Shown: positions 43,457-51,562, counted from the first letter of the stretch. The stretch is 64,000 nt of DNA from Gemmatimonadota bacterium (GCA_022825135.1 JAJDYN010000040.1:62001-126000), one strand, 5' to 3'. Made by a program: numbers and translations. The notes: generated from the sequence alone by a model not told the origin.

Positions 43457-44559
43457 CGTATCGGGCCGCGGCGGGCGGTCATCAGCTCGTCCATCGCCAG
43501 GGAGCAGCCGCGCGGCTCCGCGCCGGGGTTCCGTCCCAGCACGAGGAAGCCGTGTCCCTCGGCCTCCGGGGGCTCCACGCCCAGGTCTTCAGTGAGCACG
43601 CAGCACACGGAGCCCAGGTTGGCGAGGTCGACGTGGCACAGCAGCCCTTCGCGGCCGGGAGGAAGCGGCTCAAGCGTCGCCGGGTCCAGCACGCGCGTGC
43701 GCACCCACGGCGGGGGACGGTGCAGACGCGCTCCCCCCGCGAGCACGGGCTCGTAGAACTGGGAGAGCAGCTCCGTCATGCCGTACTCGTTCACGATCCG
43801 GCGCGGCGGAATGCCGAGTCGACTGTCGATGGCCGCGTAGAGCTCCTCCCTCGGAACGGTGCGGCTGCGCCCCTTGAACCCTCCGGTCTCCATCACCCGC
43901 GAGCCGTCCGGCAGCCGAAAGCGGGTGCCCCCCGTTGCCAGGGCGTCCAGCAGGTGGACGAACGCGAAGGCGGTTCCAACCACCAGTACCGGATCTCCAG
44001 CGTCCTCCGCGTCGCGAAGCGCCGCCCGCAGCGCGTGCTCGTCCAGCCTCCCGTCCCTGCCCACGAAATAGCGGGTCTCGGCCGCCAGTTCGGCTTCCAC
44101 GACGCCGATCATGTGGCTGAGCGAAGAATCCGGAACCTCCAGCGGAGACGGGATGAGCGAGACCATGGGCAGGCGCGCGCCTCCGGGAAGCAGATGCGCC
44201 TCGAAGTTGGGAAGCAGCGAAGCGTGGTAGAGCGACAGGTCGGGGACGCGGTGTTCCCCGCGCGCCGCTCCGGCGCCCGTGGTGCCGCTGGTCCGGAAAA
44301 CGGCCTGCGCGGGCCCCAGGGAGACGAGGCCTCGCTCCCGGAAGGCGCGCGCGGGCACGGGCGGCAGGTCGCGCCACGAGGACCACGAGCCAGGCTGAAC
44401 GCCGCGCGCATCGCAGAAGCGGGCGAATGCCGGGTTGCGCTCGCACTGGTGTGCCCAGACCCGGCGTGCAAGAGCGTCGAAGTCCGCGTCGGGCAGGGGC
44501 GTGCCGACCCCCGCTCCCATGACGCCGATCAGATCGTCACGGAGCCGGGTGCCGTTCAT
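43453..44559 (-). CDS. LuxE-like acyl-protein synthetase
   Basis: A 368-residue adenylate-forming enzyme of the LuxE group. FRTSGTTGAGAARGEHRVP is the P-loop-like adenylation motif; GGFKGRSRTVPREELYAAI and RIVNEYGMTELLSQFYEPVL match LuxE; WVRTRVLDPATLEPLPPGRE begins the C-terminal lid. LuxE activates fatty acids as acyl-AMP and transfers the acyl group to a Cys before handing it to LuxC. Its ATG overlaps the stop of the small coiled-coil gene and its stop overlaps the LuxC ATG, so the three are tightly coupled. Confidence 0.87.
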   Translation of the reverse strand: MNGTRLRDDLIGVMGAGVGTPLPDADFDALARRVWAHQCERNPAFARFCDARGVQPGSWSSWRDLPPVPARAFRERGLVSLGPAQAVFRTSGTTGAGAARGEHRVPDLSLYHASLLPNFEAHLLPGGARLPMVSLIPSPLEVPDSSLSHMIGVVEAELAAETRYFVGRDGRLDEHALRAALRDAEDAGDPVLVVGTAFAFVHLLDALATGGTRFRLPDGSRVMETGGFKGRSRTVPREELYAAIDSRLGIPPRRIVNEYGMTELLSQFYEPVLAGGARLHRPPPWVRTRVLDPATLEPLPPGREGLLCHVDLANLGSVCCVLTEDLGVEPPEAEGHGFLVLGRNPGAEPRGCSLAMDELMTARRGPIR

Positions 44560-44828
44560 CCATCCCGCGCGGAGGCGCGTCGAACCCGCCCGGGCTCCAG
44601 GCCTCCCGCCACGAGGATCTTGTGTTGCAGGCGGCGCGACTCCTCTTGCACGAATTCCACCACTTGGTCGAGCTGCCCCCGGGCCTCCTCGTAGGCGTGC
44701 CCGGGGAAGTCATCGCCCTCGGCTCCGGCGAGCGCCCCTTCCAGCGCATCGATTTCCCGGTGCGCCTTCTCCAGCGCCCGCCGCAGTCGATTTGCGGCTC
44801 TGCGCGCCTCCGTTTCGGCCTGTGCCAT
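44556..44828 (-). CDS. Small coiled-coil protein coupled to the LuxE-like gene
   Basis: A 90-residue, highly charged helical protein with heptad-like spacing (AETEARRAANRLRRALEKAH, EEARGQLDQVVEFVQEESRR) and no cysteine or signal peptide. Not recognised as a known family. The start at 44828 is preferred over an in-frame ATG 36 nt earlier because it begins the helix. The stop overlaps the LuxE-like start (ATGA). It could be a scaffold or acyl-carrier accessory for the LuxE/LuxC pair; that is inference. Confidence 0.65.
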   Translation of the reverse strand: MAQAETEARRAANRLRRALEKAHREIDALEGALAGAEGDDFPGHAYEEARGQLDQVVEFVQEESRRLQHKILVAGGLEPGRVRRASARDG

Positions 44829-45026
44829 CTTCGACGCTCCCTGAGGATGTGGCAGGTGCTCCATCGGTACGCTCCAGCCCGAGCGGCGTTCCCGCGCGGG
44901 CGTCCATGTCCGGGGAGTCGCCGCGCAGGCGTCCCGGAATCAACCGGACGACCGCCTCCGGAGTTATATCTTCAGAGCCTGGATGTTTCCCGGGTCGGCG
45001 CCGCGAAAACCGACGATGTGAAGAAG

Positions 45027-46064
45027 ATGTCCCAACTCGAAACGCTCTCCGCCGGAGGCGGGATGGCCAGCGAAGGCGCGCCCGTCGACCTGGCGATCGT
45101 GGGCGCCGGACCCTGCGGCCTGGCGGCGGCGAGCGCGGCCAGGGTCGGAGGCGTTTCGGCCACCGTCTTCGACCGCGGATTCATTACCGAATCCCTCATC
45201 CACTACCCTCCCTACATGACCTTCTTCTCGACGGCGGAGAAGCTCGAGATCGAGGATGTGCCCTTCATTCTTGCTTCCGGCAAGCCGACGCGCCGGGATG
45301 CCCTCGTCTACTACCGGCGCGTGGTGCGGCATTTCGCGCTGGATGTGCGCCAGCACGAAGAGGTGACGGCGATCGAGGGGCAGAGGGGGGACTTCGTGTT
45401 GCGCACGCGCCGCCGTGACGGTACCCGCGCCGGACACCGCGCCCGCGCCGTGGTGATCGCCACCGGAAGCTTCCACGAGCCCAACTACCTGGAGGTTCCG
45501 GGAGAGGACCTGCCCAAGGTGCACCACTACTACAGGGAGCCCGATCCCTACTACGACCAGGACGTTCTCGTGGTGGGCGGGCGCAACTCCGCGGTGGAGG
45601 CCGCGCTGGAACTCTTCCGGGCCCATGCGCGGGTCACGCTGGTCCACATCTTCGACGGGATCGACGATGGCGTGAAGCCGTGGGTGGTTCCCGACATCAC
45701 CAACCGGATCAGGTTCGGGGAGATCGCCACCCATTTCACGACGCGGGTTGCGGAGATCCGGCAACGCAGCGTCGTCCTGGAGCATCTGGAGACGGGCGAG
45801 ATCACCGAACTCGCCAACGACTGGGTCTTCGCCATGACGGGATGGCGGGCTTCACCGCTGCTTCTCGAGAGCGTGGGCGTCGGAATCGATGAGGAGACCG
45901 GCATTCCCCGTCACGACCGCGCCACCATGGAGACCAACACCCCCGGAATCTACATCGCCGGCGTGCTCGCCGCGGGCCACGACGCCAACAAGATCTTCAT
46001 CGAGAACGGGCGCTTCCACGGCGGCCTGATCGTGAACCACTTCAGGGCCTCCCGGCACGGCTGA
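45027..46064 (+). CDS. ypdA: YpdA-family FAD-dependent bacillithiol disulfide reductase
   Basis: A 345-residue flavoprotein. The FAD site is VDLAIVGAGPCGLAAASAAR. YPPYMTFFSTAEKLEIEDVP and RRDALVYYRRVVRHFALDV are diagnostic of YpdA; VVIATGSFHEPNYLEVPGED and DVLVVGGRNSAVEAALEL form the NADPH site, and NTPGIYIAGVLAAGHDANKI closes it. In Firmicutes YpdA reduces bacillithiol disulfide. Bacillithiol is also reported outside Firmicutes, so this hints at that thiol here. The start at 45027 is one of several (GTG 45018, ATG 45063). It is divergent from the coiled-coil/luxE/luxC unit; the 198-nt gap contains a TATATCTT element but no clear -35. Confidence 0.9.
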   Translation: MSQLETLSAGGGMASEGAPVDLAIVGAGPCGLAAASAARVGGVSATVFDRGFITESLIHYPPYMTFFSTAEKLEIEDVPFILASGKPTRRDALVYYRRVVRHFALDVRQHEEVTAIEGQRGDFVLRTRRRDGTRAGHRARAVVIATGSFHEPNYLEVPGEDLPKVHHYYREPDPYYDQDVLVVGGRNSAVEAALELFRAHARVTLVHIFDGIDDGVKPWVVPDITNRIRFGEIATHFTTRVAEIRQRSVVLEHLETGEITELANDWVFAMTGWRASPLLLESVGVGIDEETGIPRHDRATMETNTPGIYIAGVLAAGHDANKIFIENGRFHGGLIVNHFRASRHG

Positions 46065-46080
46065 GGAGGAGTTCGCAGGC

Positions 46081-46382
46081 GAGTCTCAAGCCGAACGGCC
46101 GGAGGCCGTGTTGGGCCGCTTTCCAGACGCGGACCGCTTCCGTCCCGCCGGGCTCATCGTGCGGTGGATGAAGAACCGGTGGGGGTCGCTCTCGCCAGCG
46201 GGTGGCCTGCCCCCTCAACCGCCGGCTCATCGAGGCCCGCCGGATGCGATCGACTACGTGATCGCACACGAGTTCTGCCACATGGCCGAGCCGAACCACG
46301 GGTCGGGGTTCCACCGCCGCTGAGCCGGATGATGCCCGGCTGGCAGGAGCGGAAGGAGACGGCTCGATGGCGTGAGGGGGAA
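46081..46382 (+). pseudogene. Frameshifted remnant of a YgjP/DUF45-type zinc metallopeptidase
   Basis: The characteristic text is present but split across frames. VRWMKNRWGSLSPAGG reads in one frame. LNRRLIEA reads in the next. PPDAIDYVIAHEFCHMAEPN, with the HExxH zinc site, returns to the first frame, which then stops at 46321-46323. LSRMMPGWQERKE continues in the third. At least three small indels have therefore broken the gene. The order of pieces matches the family, whose members often accompany restriction or other mobile functions. It lies between ypdA and the toxin-antitoxin-chaperone module. Confidence 0.75.
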
Positions 46383-46865
46383 TCACTCCCCAACCGGCGA
46401 CTCGTTCTCCACGCTGACTTCCTCGACGCCGGGCCTGAACACCGGCACGGTGATGCCGCCCAGGCCCGCCCGCCCGGTCATGCTCTGGACCAGTTCCCGC
46501 CAGTAGGGCCAGACGTTGAAGGTTCCGTTCAGGTCCGCAAAGTGCTTAAACGCCTCTGCGGAGTACTTGGCCGCGTCCTTCAGGGCGTAGGTCGCGAGGA
46601 AGGTCGCCGACAGGTCCACCTGCGACTTGGACTCCTCCGACGGCGTTCCATCCGGGGAGGCATCGAAATGCAGGTCGACGTAGACGCGCAGCCGGTCGGG
46701 TTCCGCGGAGTGCAGCCGGTGCCTGCAACGGTATCGGTTCGAAAGGAGCAGTTGTTCATCGTACTCTCCGGTCGCGTCCATGCGGACGCCGACGAGAGTG
46801 ACCGACTCGATCTGCACGTCGCGGGCCACAAGGCTCGCGAGGTCGAGGGTGGTGGACACGCTCAC
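46383..46865 (-). CDS. SecB-like chaperone of a toxin-antitoxin-chaperone module
   Basis: A 160-residue protein. The N-terminal half is beta-rich (VQIESVTLVGVRMDATGEYD, RLRVYVDLHFDAS) and the C-terminal half reads YALKDAAKYSAEAFKHFADL then FNVWPYWRELVQSMTGRAGL, ending VPVFRPGVEE. This matches SecB-like proteins, in particular the solitary SecB-like chaperones of TAC modules such as that of Mycobacterium tuberculosis. There it protects the antitoxin from aggregation and proteolysis. The GTG start (46865) is 4 nt after the higA stop. Confidence rests on fold pattern plus gene order; the sequence is divergent from housekeeping SecB. Confidence 0.78.
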   Translation of the reverse strand: MSVSTTLDLASLVARDVQIESVTLVGVRMDATGEYDEQLLLSNRYRCRHRLHSAEPDRLRVYVDLHFDASPDGTPSEESKSQVDLSATFLATYALKDAAKYSAEAFKHFADLNGTFNVWPYWRELVQSMTGRAGLGGITVPVFRPGVEEVSVENESPVGE

Positions 46866-46869
46866 CCCC

Positions 46870-47325
46870 TTAGGCGGCTAGAGCGATTGCGCCCGTGCGC
46901 GCCTTACGAGGCACATGGGCGGCGGCGGCGGGCGGCAGATCCATCGTGCGCTGATCACCGTCCGACGACCTGAACACCGGGACAGGGACCCGTCCGGCAG
47001 CCGCAACTTGAGTCACCGAGTTTCCCACCGGCACGAACACCTCGTCGTGGAGTTCGGCCAACTGCACCTCTGCTCGATGGCCGCATGCGTGGGCGAGCTT
47101 CGCGAGGCTTCGCAGGGTCATGTTGCGCGACCCGCTCAGAAGCCGGGTGACATTTGCCCGGCTGCTGCCGATCCGCGCGGCGAGGTCCGCCCGGGTGAGG
47201 CCGTGCTCGGCCATGACAGCCGCAATCTCCTCCGCCGCTTCCAGGATGAGCCGTTCCTCCTCGTACAGCTGGCGAAACGACGGATCCTCGGACTTGCGGC
47301 GCACCCAGGCTGTGGCGGTCTCCAT
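46870..47325 (-). CDS. higA: HigA-type antitoxin with C-terminal extension
   Basis: A 151-residue protein. An N-terminal helix (SFRQLYEEERLILEAAEEIA) is followed by an XRE helix-turn-helix at about 38-85 (MAEHGLTRADLAARIGSSRA, NVTRLLSGSRNMTLRSLAKL). About 60 further residues follow that are not needed for DNA binding (VFVPVGNSVTQVAAAGRVPV and onward). In TAC systems such a tail (chaperone-addiction sequence) makes the antitoxin depend on the SecB-like chaperone, and the chaperone gene indeed follows. The ATG at 47325 overlaps the ancestral higB stop as TGATG. As sequenced, the frame is also open upstream into higB (see that entry). Confidence 0.85.
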   Translation of the reverse strand: METATAWVRRKSEDPSFRQLYEEERLILEAAEEIAAVMAEHGLTRADLAARIGSSRANVTRLLSGSRNMTLRSLAKLAHACGHRAEVQLAELHDEVFVPVGNSVTQVAAAGRVPVPVFRSSDGDQRTMDLPPAAAAHVPRKARTGAIALAA

Positions 47326-47649
47326 CAGCGTTCTCTCGTTCTCTCGTTGAATTGGGCTCTCATCCTGATCGCCCTCTCTATGTCCGTCCGCTTGGCCTTC
47401 GCGGACTTCTTCACCGCCCCCAAGCGCGAGGATCAGCTGACCGGGGGCGAAGAAGCAGAATACCCTGTTTCGACCGCTCCTGATCTCCCAGATGCCGTCC
47501 GTGCCTCGGAGCTTCTTGAACTTGGTGTCGTTCGTGAGGAACCCTCGATCCCCCAACTGCTTGATGATGAGCGTCACACGCAGGCGTTCGCTGTCCGGCA
47601 GCGCCTGGAGGAACTCGCGTGCGGGCGACCGTCCGCTTGTCTGCTCCAT
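47325..47649 (-). CDS. higB: HigB/RelE-superfamily toxin, frameshifted near its C-terminus
   Basis: The protein starts MEQTSGRSPAREFLQALPDS and continues IIKQLGDRGFLTNDTKFKKL, GTDGIWEIRSGRNRVFCFFA, a Gp49-like HigB mRNA interferase. After LILALG the family C-terminus (AVKKSAKAKRTDIERAIRMR, AQFNERTRER) is in the +1 frame and ends TGA overlapping the higA ATG. The break is at a run of five C (47417-47421 on the plus strand); four would restore a 107-residue toxin. As sequenced, the zero frame instead reads straight into higA and predicts one 259-residue toxin-antitoxin polyprotein from this ATG. Causes could be a sequencing indel, an inactivating mutation, phase variation or programmed slippage. 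Confidence 0.8.
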
Positions 47650-47741
47650 GCACCTGATAGTAAGCCTGCTTCCCGCATACTCGGGTGGTTCCATTGCCGG
47701 CTTAGCGTGCCCGCACTCCGAACATCACTCGTGGAACGACG

Positions 47742-47757
47742 TTAACATATATGTCAA
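47742..47757. promoter_or_regulatory. Candidate HigA operator and -35 of the toxin-antitoxin-chaperone operon
   Basis: TTAACATATATGTCAA is a 16-bp near-perfect palindrome (core ACATATATGT, 47745-47754), the most AT-rich spot in the neighbourhood and 93 nt upstream of the higB start. Its outer half gives a minus-strand TTGACA (47757..47752), although no convincing -10 follows at normal spacing. Autorepression by the XRE antitoxin at such a dyad would be usual. Confidence 0.5.
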
Positions 47758-47885
47758 CCCCACGCCTGGCGTTGCCCGTGCGGGAGGCGTCCGAGGCGGC
47801 TGCGGTGCGGGTCGCCCGCTGTCAAGGTTGGGTCCAGTCCGGGAGTCGGTGGCGGGCTCTGGCACACCGTGGTCGCGGCACCCCC

Positions 47886-48983
47886 TCAGCTCAGGTCGCC
47901 CCGCTGAAGCTCCCAGCCGCCTTTCCCCAGCGCCCGCACCCCGGCCAGCGCCCCGTCCGGGCTCCCCAGGCGAAGCTCGGCGGGCGGGACGACCTCCCGG
48001 CGCACGAAACCCAGCGCGATGGTCTGCCCGAAGGCGGGCGACATGGCCGCGCTCGTGACGTGCCCGACCGGTTTGGCCTTCGCGCCCGAGTACAAAGGGG
48101 TCGCTGGCGCCGGGGCGGGCGCATCGCCGAGCAGAAGGCCCCGCAGATGCCGGTTGACATGGCCGCGGTCGCGGATGCGCACGATCACTTCCTGTCCCGT
48201 ATAGCAGCCCTTGCCATGGTCGATGGCGCGCGCGTCGATGCCCGCTTCCGTGGGGATGGTGCGGTCGTCCATGTCGAGGCCGAACTCGGGCCGGCCCGCC
48301 TCGATGCGCAGCGTCTCGAAGACGCCCATGCCCGTCGGCGCCGCGCCCAGGCGAACCAGCTCGGAACCGAGGCGTGCGAGCGCGGCCCGGTCACCCAGAA
48401 TGTCGAAGGCGGGCAACCGGACCTCGGCGAGGCGCGCGACCAGGAAGCCGTCCGGCGGCGGACCGGTGAGGAGGCAGCCGTCCGCGTCGAACGCCGCGAC
48501 CTCGCCGGAGGCGACCCCGAGGGCGGTCTCCACCATCCCGGCCGCGTCCGGACCGGCGACGGTGACAGTGCCGGTAGCGTCGGTGACGTCATCGACGAAA
48601 GCGAACCGGGGTGGCAGGAACTTGCGCAGATGGGCCAGGAGGGGCGTGTGTCCGGCCGCCGGCAGGTGCAGCCAGAGGCCGTGGCGGTCCTCACGGGTGC
48701 CCCTCCAGGCGACCACCAGGTCGGTGACCATGCGTCCCTTGGGGATGAGCACGGCGCTATAGGCCGTGCGCCCCGCGAGCAGCCCGGAGGCGGTCGGCCC
48801 CGGGGGGGGCGGGACGCTGTTGGTGAGCACGCCGCCCAGCATGCGCACCGGCGCCCGGCCCGAGACCGCCAGCCGGCTGCGGTGCGAACGATCGAGGACG
48901 GCCGCGGAGCCCACGGCGGCCTGGTACTCCAGGTCGGGCCGGCCGAAGTGGCGGGCCGCCGGCCGCCCGTGGTGCCGTCCCAT
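47886..48983 (-). CDS. ygfZ: YgfZ-type folate-binding protein (GcvT fold)
   Basis: A 365-residue protein of the GcvT superfamily. LEYQAAVGSAAVLDRSHRSR near the N-terminus and the signature DHGKGCYTGQEVIVRIRDRG (KGCYxGQE) identify YgfZ/IBA57-like proteins, which use folate to support assembly or repair of certain iron-sulfur enzymes. It is not glycine-cleavage GcvT, which lacks KGCY. The window encodes several Fe-S clients (ActB, ETF-QO, MutY). Start chosen at ATG 48983, in line with the family; GTG one codon earlier or CTG overlapping the lon stop (49022) are alternatives. It is downstream of lon on the same strand, 35 nt after its stop. Confidence 0.88.
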   Translation of the reverse strand: MGRHHGRPAARHFGRPDLEYQAAVGSAAVLDRSHRSRLAVSGRAPVRMLGGVLTNSVPPPPGPTASGLLAGRTAYSAVLIPKGRMVTDLVVAWRGTREDRHGLWLHLPAAGHTPLLAHLRKFLPPRFAFVDDVTDATGTVTVAGPDAAGMVETALGVASGEVAAFDADGCLLTGPPPDGFLVARLAEVRLPAFDILGDRAALARLGSELVRLGAAPTGMGVFETLRIEAGRPEFGLDMDDRTIPTEAGIDARAIDHGKGCYTGQEVIVRIRDRGHVNRHLRGLLLGDAPAPAPATPLYSGAKAKPVGHVTSAAMSPAFGQTIALGFVRREVVPPAELRLGSPDGALAGVRALGKGGWELQRGDLS

Positions 48984-49018
48984 CACGGCGCCGGGCGCAA
49001 CCTCGAGCGTCGGCGGGG

Positions 49019-51562
49019 TCAGTGCGTCGCGACCTCGGGCGCGGAGGACGAGCCGCCCGGGGCGAGCAGCGCCATCGGATCGGCGGCCTCGACCGGGTCC
49101 TCCCCGGGTTCCAGCCCGCCCGCGAACGCCACCCGGGTGACGTCGTCGAGGCCGTCGACCAGGTGCAGCACCAGGTCGGCGCGCACCTCGTCGGAGAGGT
49201 CTTCCAGGTCGGCATGGTTGTCGGCGGGGAGCACGATCTCCTGGATGCCGGCGCGAACGGCGCCCAGGATCTTCTCCTTCAGGCCGCCGATCGGGAGCAC
49301 CCTTCCCGTCAGCGTCAGCTCGCCGGTCATGGCCACGTCGCGCCTCACCGGACGCCCCGACAGTGCCGAGATCAGGGCGGTCGCCATCGTGATCCCGGCC
49401 GACGGGCCGTCCTTCGGCACCGCGCCCGCGGGCACGTGGATGTGCACTTCCTTGTCGAGCACGTCCTCGACCGACATCCCCAGGCTCTCGTGATGGCTGC
49501 GGGCATAGGTCAGTGCCGCCCGCCCCGATTCCTTCATCACGTCGCCCAGCTGCCCGGTCAGCACGAGCCTGCCTTTCCCCGGCATGACGCTGGCCTCCAC
49601 GAACATGATGTCGCCGCCGGTGGGCGTGTAGAACATTCCGGTGGCCACGCCCACCCGGTCCTCCTCCGCCATCACTTCCGGGTGCACCCGCGGGCGGCCC
49701 AGCAGCTCGCGCACCACGGCCGGGTCCACGACCATCTGCTCGCATCCGCCCCCGGCGATCCTGCGCGCTACCTTGCGCGCCAGCTTTCCGATCTCGCGCT
49801 CCAGCTGGCGGACCCCTGCCTCGCGCGTGTACTCGCTGATCACGTTCAGGATCGCCTCGTCGCCCAGCTCCATCTCCTCCTCCCGCAGCCCGTTTTCCTC
49901 CAGCTGTCTGGGCAGCAGATAGCGCCTGGCGATCTCCAGCTTTTCCTGCTCGGTGTATCCGCTGAAGTCGACCCGCTCCATGCGGTCGAGCAACGGGGGC
50001 GGAATGCGGTCCCAGTAGTTCGCGGTGGCGACGAACAGCACCTCCGACAGGTCGAAGGGGATGCCCAGATAATGGTCGGTGAAGGTCCAGTTCTGAGCCC
50101 GGTCCAGCACTTCGAGCAAAGCCGCGCTGGGATCCCCCTGGAAGGAGACGCCCAGCTTGTCGACCTCGTCGAGCAGGAACACGGGGTTCTTCGACTTCAC
50201 CTGGCGCATCCCCTGGATGATGCGGCCCGGCATGGCGCCCACGTAGGTCCGCCGATGGCCCCGGATATCGGCTTCGTCACGCGCGCCGCCCAGCGAGATG
50301 CGCACATACTTGCGGCCGATCGCGCGGGCGATGGACTGCGCGATGCTTGTCTTGCCGACGCCGGGCGGGCCCACGAAGAGCAGGATGGGCCCCTGGCCGC
50401 TTGCGGGCGGCGATGCAATGGCCGGCTCGTCGTCCGCCGGGGATCCGTTCCGGGCGGCCCCGACCTGGGCTTCCTGGCGGGCCTCCTCCTCTGCCGCGTC
50501 CTCGTCGTCCGCCTCTTCCGGGTCCGGCGCCCGCTCCGCCTGAAGCTTGCGCACAGCGAGGAATTCGAGGATGCGATCCTTGACGTCCTCCAGTCCGTAG
50601 TGGTCTTCGGCGAGCACGTCCGCAGCCGTTTCCAGGTCGATCTTGTCCTCGGTGCGATCATCCCAGGGCAGTTCCGTGATCCACTCGAGGTAGGTGCGGA
50701 TGACCTGGTATTCGGCGGATTGGGGGTTGGTCCGTCCCAGGCGCTTGAGCTCCCGTTGAACTTCGGCGTGAGCGTCATCGTTGAGCCGCAACGCCTGGAT
50801 CCGCTCGCGCAGATCGTCGAGCTCCGCCTTCTCGTCCTCATCGCCCAGTTCGCGCCGGATCTGCTTCATCTGTTCTCGCAGGAGCATCTCGCGCTGGCGC
50901 TCCCCCAGCTCCTCCTGCACCCGGGCCTGGATCTCCTCCTGCGCGCTGAGCCGCACCAGTTCGCGCTCCACCGCCACGAGCGCCTGGCGCATGCGGTCCT
51001 CGTCGTCGAGCACCTCCAGCAGCCGCTGCTTCTCGGCGGTCTGCAAATCGAGGTAGAACGCGACCAGGTCCGCGAACGCGCCCGGTTCGTCCACCCCCTG
51101 GATGAGCTGGTTCAGCGATTCGGCAGGGACGCCGCGCCGGGTTCCCAGCCCGGCCGCCCGGTCGCGCAATTCGCGGTCCAGGGCCTGGAAGGCGGGATCC
51201 TGTTCGCTGCGTGGCGGGATTCTCTCGAGGTCCAGGACGATGGCGGCGAGCATGGCCTTGCCGCGCGTCTCGTAGGAGACGACCTGGGCCCGCCTGTCCC
51301 CCTGCACCAGGAGCTGGATTCCGGCCCGCACACGGTGGGTCTGAATGACGCGCACCACCGTACCGACCTCGTACAGCCCCTCGGGGGTCGGCTTGTCCAC
51401 GTTCTCCCGCTGGGCCACTGCGAGGAGCTTGCGATCTCCCTCGAGGGCAGCCTGAACGGCCTCAATGGTACCGGGTCGACCGGCCGAGATGGGCACCGCC
51501 ACCCCCGGGTATACCACCGTGTCCCGCAGCGGAAGCACGGGTAGCCTGTATCGTTCGCCCAC
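49019..51562 (-). CDS. lon: ATP-dependent protease Lon
   Basis: An 847-residue LonA. The N-terminal substrate domain starts RLPVLPLRDTVVYPGVAVPI. The AAA module has Walker A FVGPPGVGKTSIAQSIARAI, Walker B NPVFLLDEVDKLG, and RRYLLPRQLEENGL in the small domain. The protease domain has the Ser/Lys dyad in PKDGPSAGITMATAL (Ser about 721) and PIGGLKEKIL (Lys about 764). Just before the Walker A region there is an acidic, low-complexity insertion (about 45 residues, containing APDPEEADDEDAAEEEARQ) that most Lon proteins lack. The GTG start has AAGGAG 8 nt upstream. Lon degrades damaged proteins and unstable regulators, commonly including antitoxins. Confidence 0.96.
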   Translation of the reverse strand: MGERYRLPVLPLRDTVVYPGVAVPISAGRPGTIEAVQAALEGDRKLLAVAQRENVDKPTPEGLYEVGTVVRVIQTHRVRAGIQLLVQGDRRAQVVSYETRGKAMLAAIVLDLERIPPRSEQDPAFQALDRELRDRAAGLGTRRGVPAESLNQLIQGVDEPGAFADLVAFYLDLQTAEKQRLLEVLDDEDRMRQALVAVERELVRLSAQEEIQARVQEELGERQREMLLREQMKQIRRELGDEDEKAELDDLRERIQALRLNDDAHAEVQRELKRLGRTNPQSAEYQVIRTYLEWITELPWDDRTEDKIDLETAADVLAEDHYGLEDVKDRILEFLAVRKLQAERAPDPEEADDEDAAEEEARQEAQVGAARNGSPADDEPAIASPPASGQGPILLFVGPPGVGKTSIAQSIARAIGRKYVRISLGGARDEADIRGHRRTYVGAMPGRIIQGMRQVKSKNPVFLLDEVDKLGVSFQGDPSAALLEVLDRAQNWTFTDHYLGIPFDLSEVLFVATANYWDRIPPPLLDRMERVDFSGYTEQEKLEIARRYLLPRQLEENGLREEEMELGDEAILNVISEYTREAGVRQLEREIGKLARKVARRIAGGGCEQMVVDPAVVRELLGRPRVHPEVMAEEDRVGVATGMFYTPTGGDIMFVEASVMPGKGRLVLTGQLGDVMKESGRAALTYARSHHESLGMSVEDVLDKEVHIHVPAGAVPKDGPSAGITMATALISALSGRPVRRDVAMTGELTLTGRVLPIGGLKEKILGAVRAGIQEIVLPADNHADLEDLSDEVRADLVLHLVDGLDDVTRVAFAGGLEPGEDPVEAADPMALLAPGGSSSAPEVATH

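Noticed and set aside
41990-44559. Bioluminescence operon
   Set aside because: Only LuxC- and LuxE-like genes are present; there is no luciferase alpha/beta or thioesterase.
46870-47649. A deliberately evolved HigB-HigA fusion protein as the simple reading
   Set aside because: The +1 frame still encodes a full family C-terminus ending in TGATG at higA, so the two-gene layout is ancestral and the fusion depends on one base in a C5 tract. It is kept as a finding and not annotated as one gene.
49020-49022. CTG start of ygfZ overlapping the lon stop
   Set aside because: CTGA arises whenever a TGA follows a codon ending in C; here a GTG and an ATG lie in frame shortly downstream and fit the family N-terminus.
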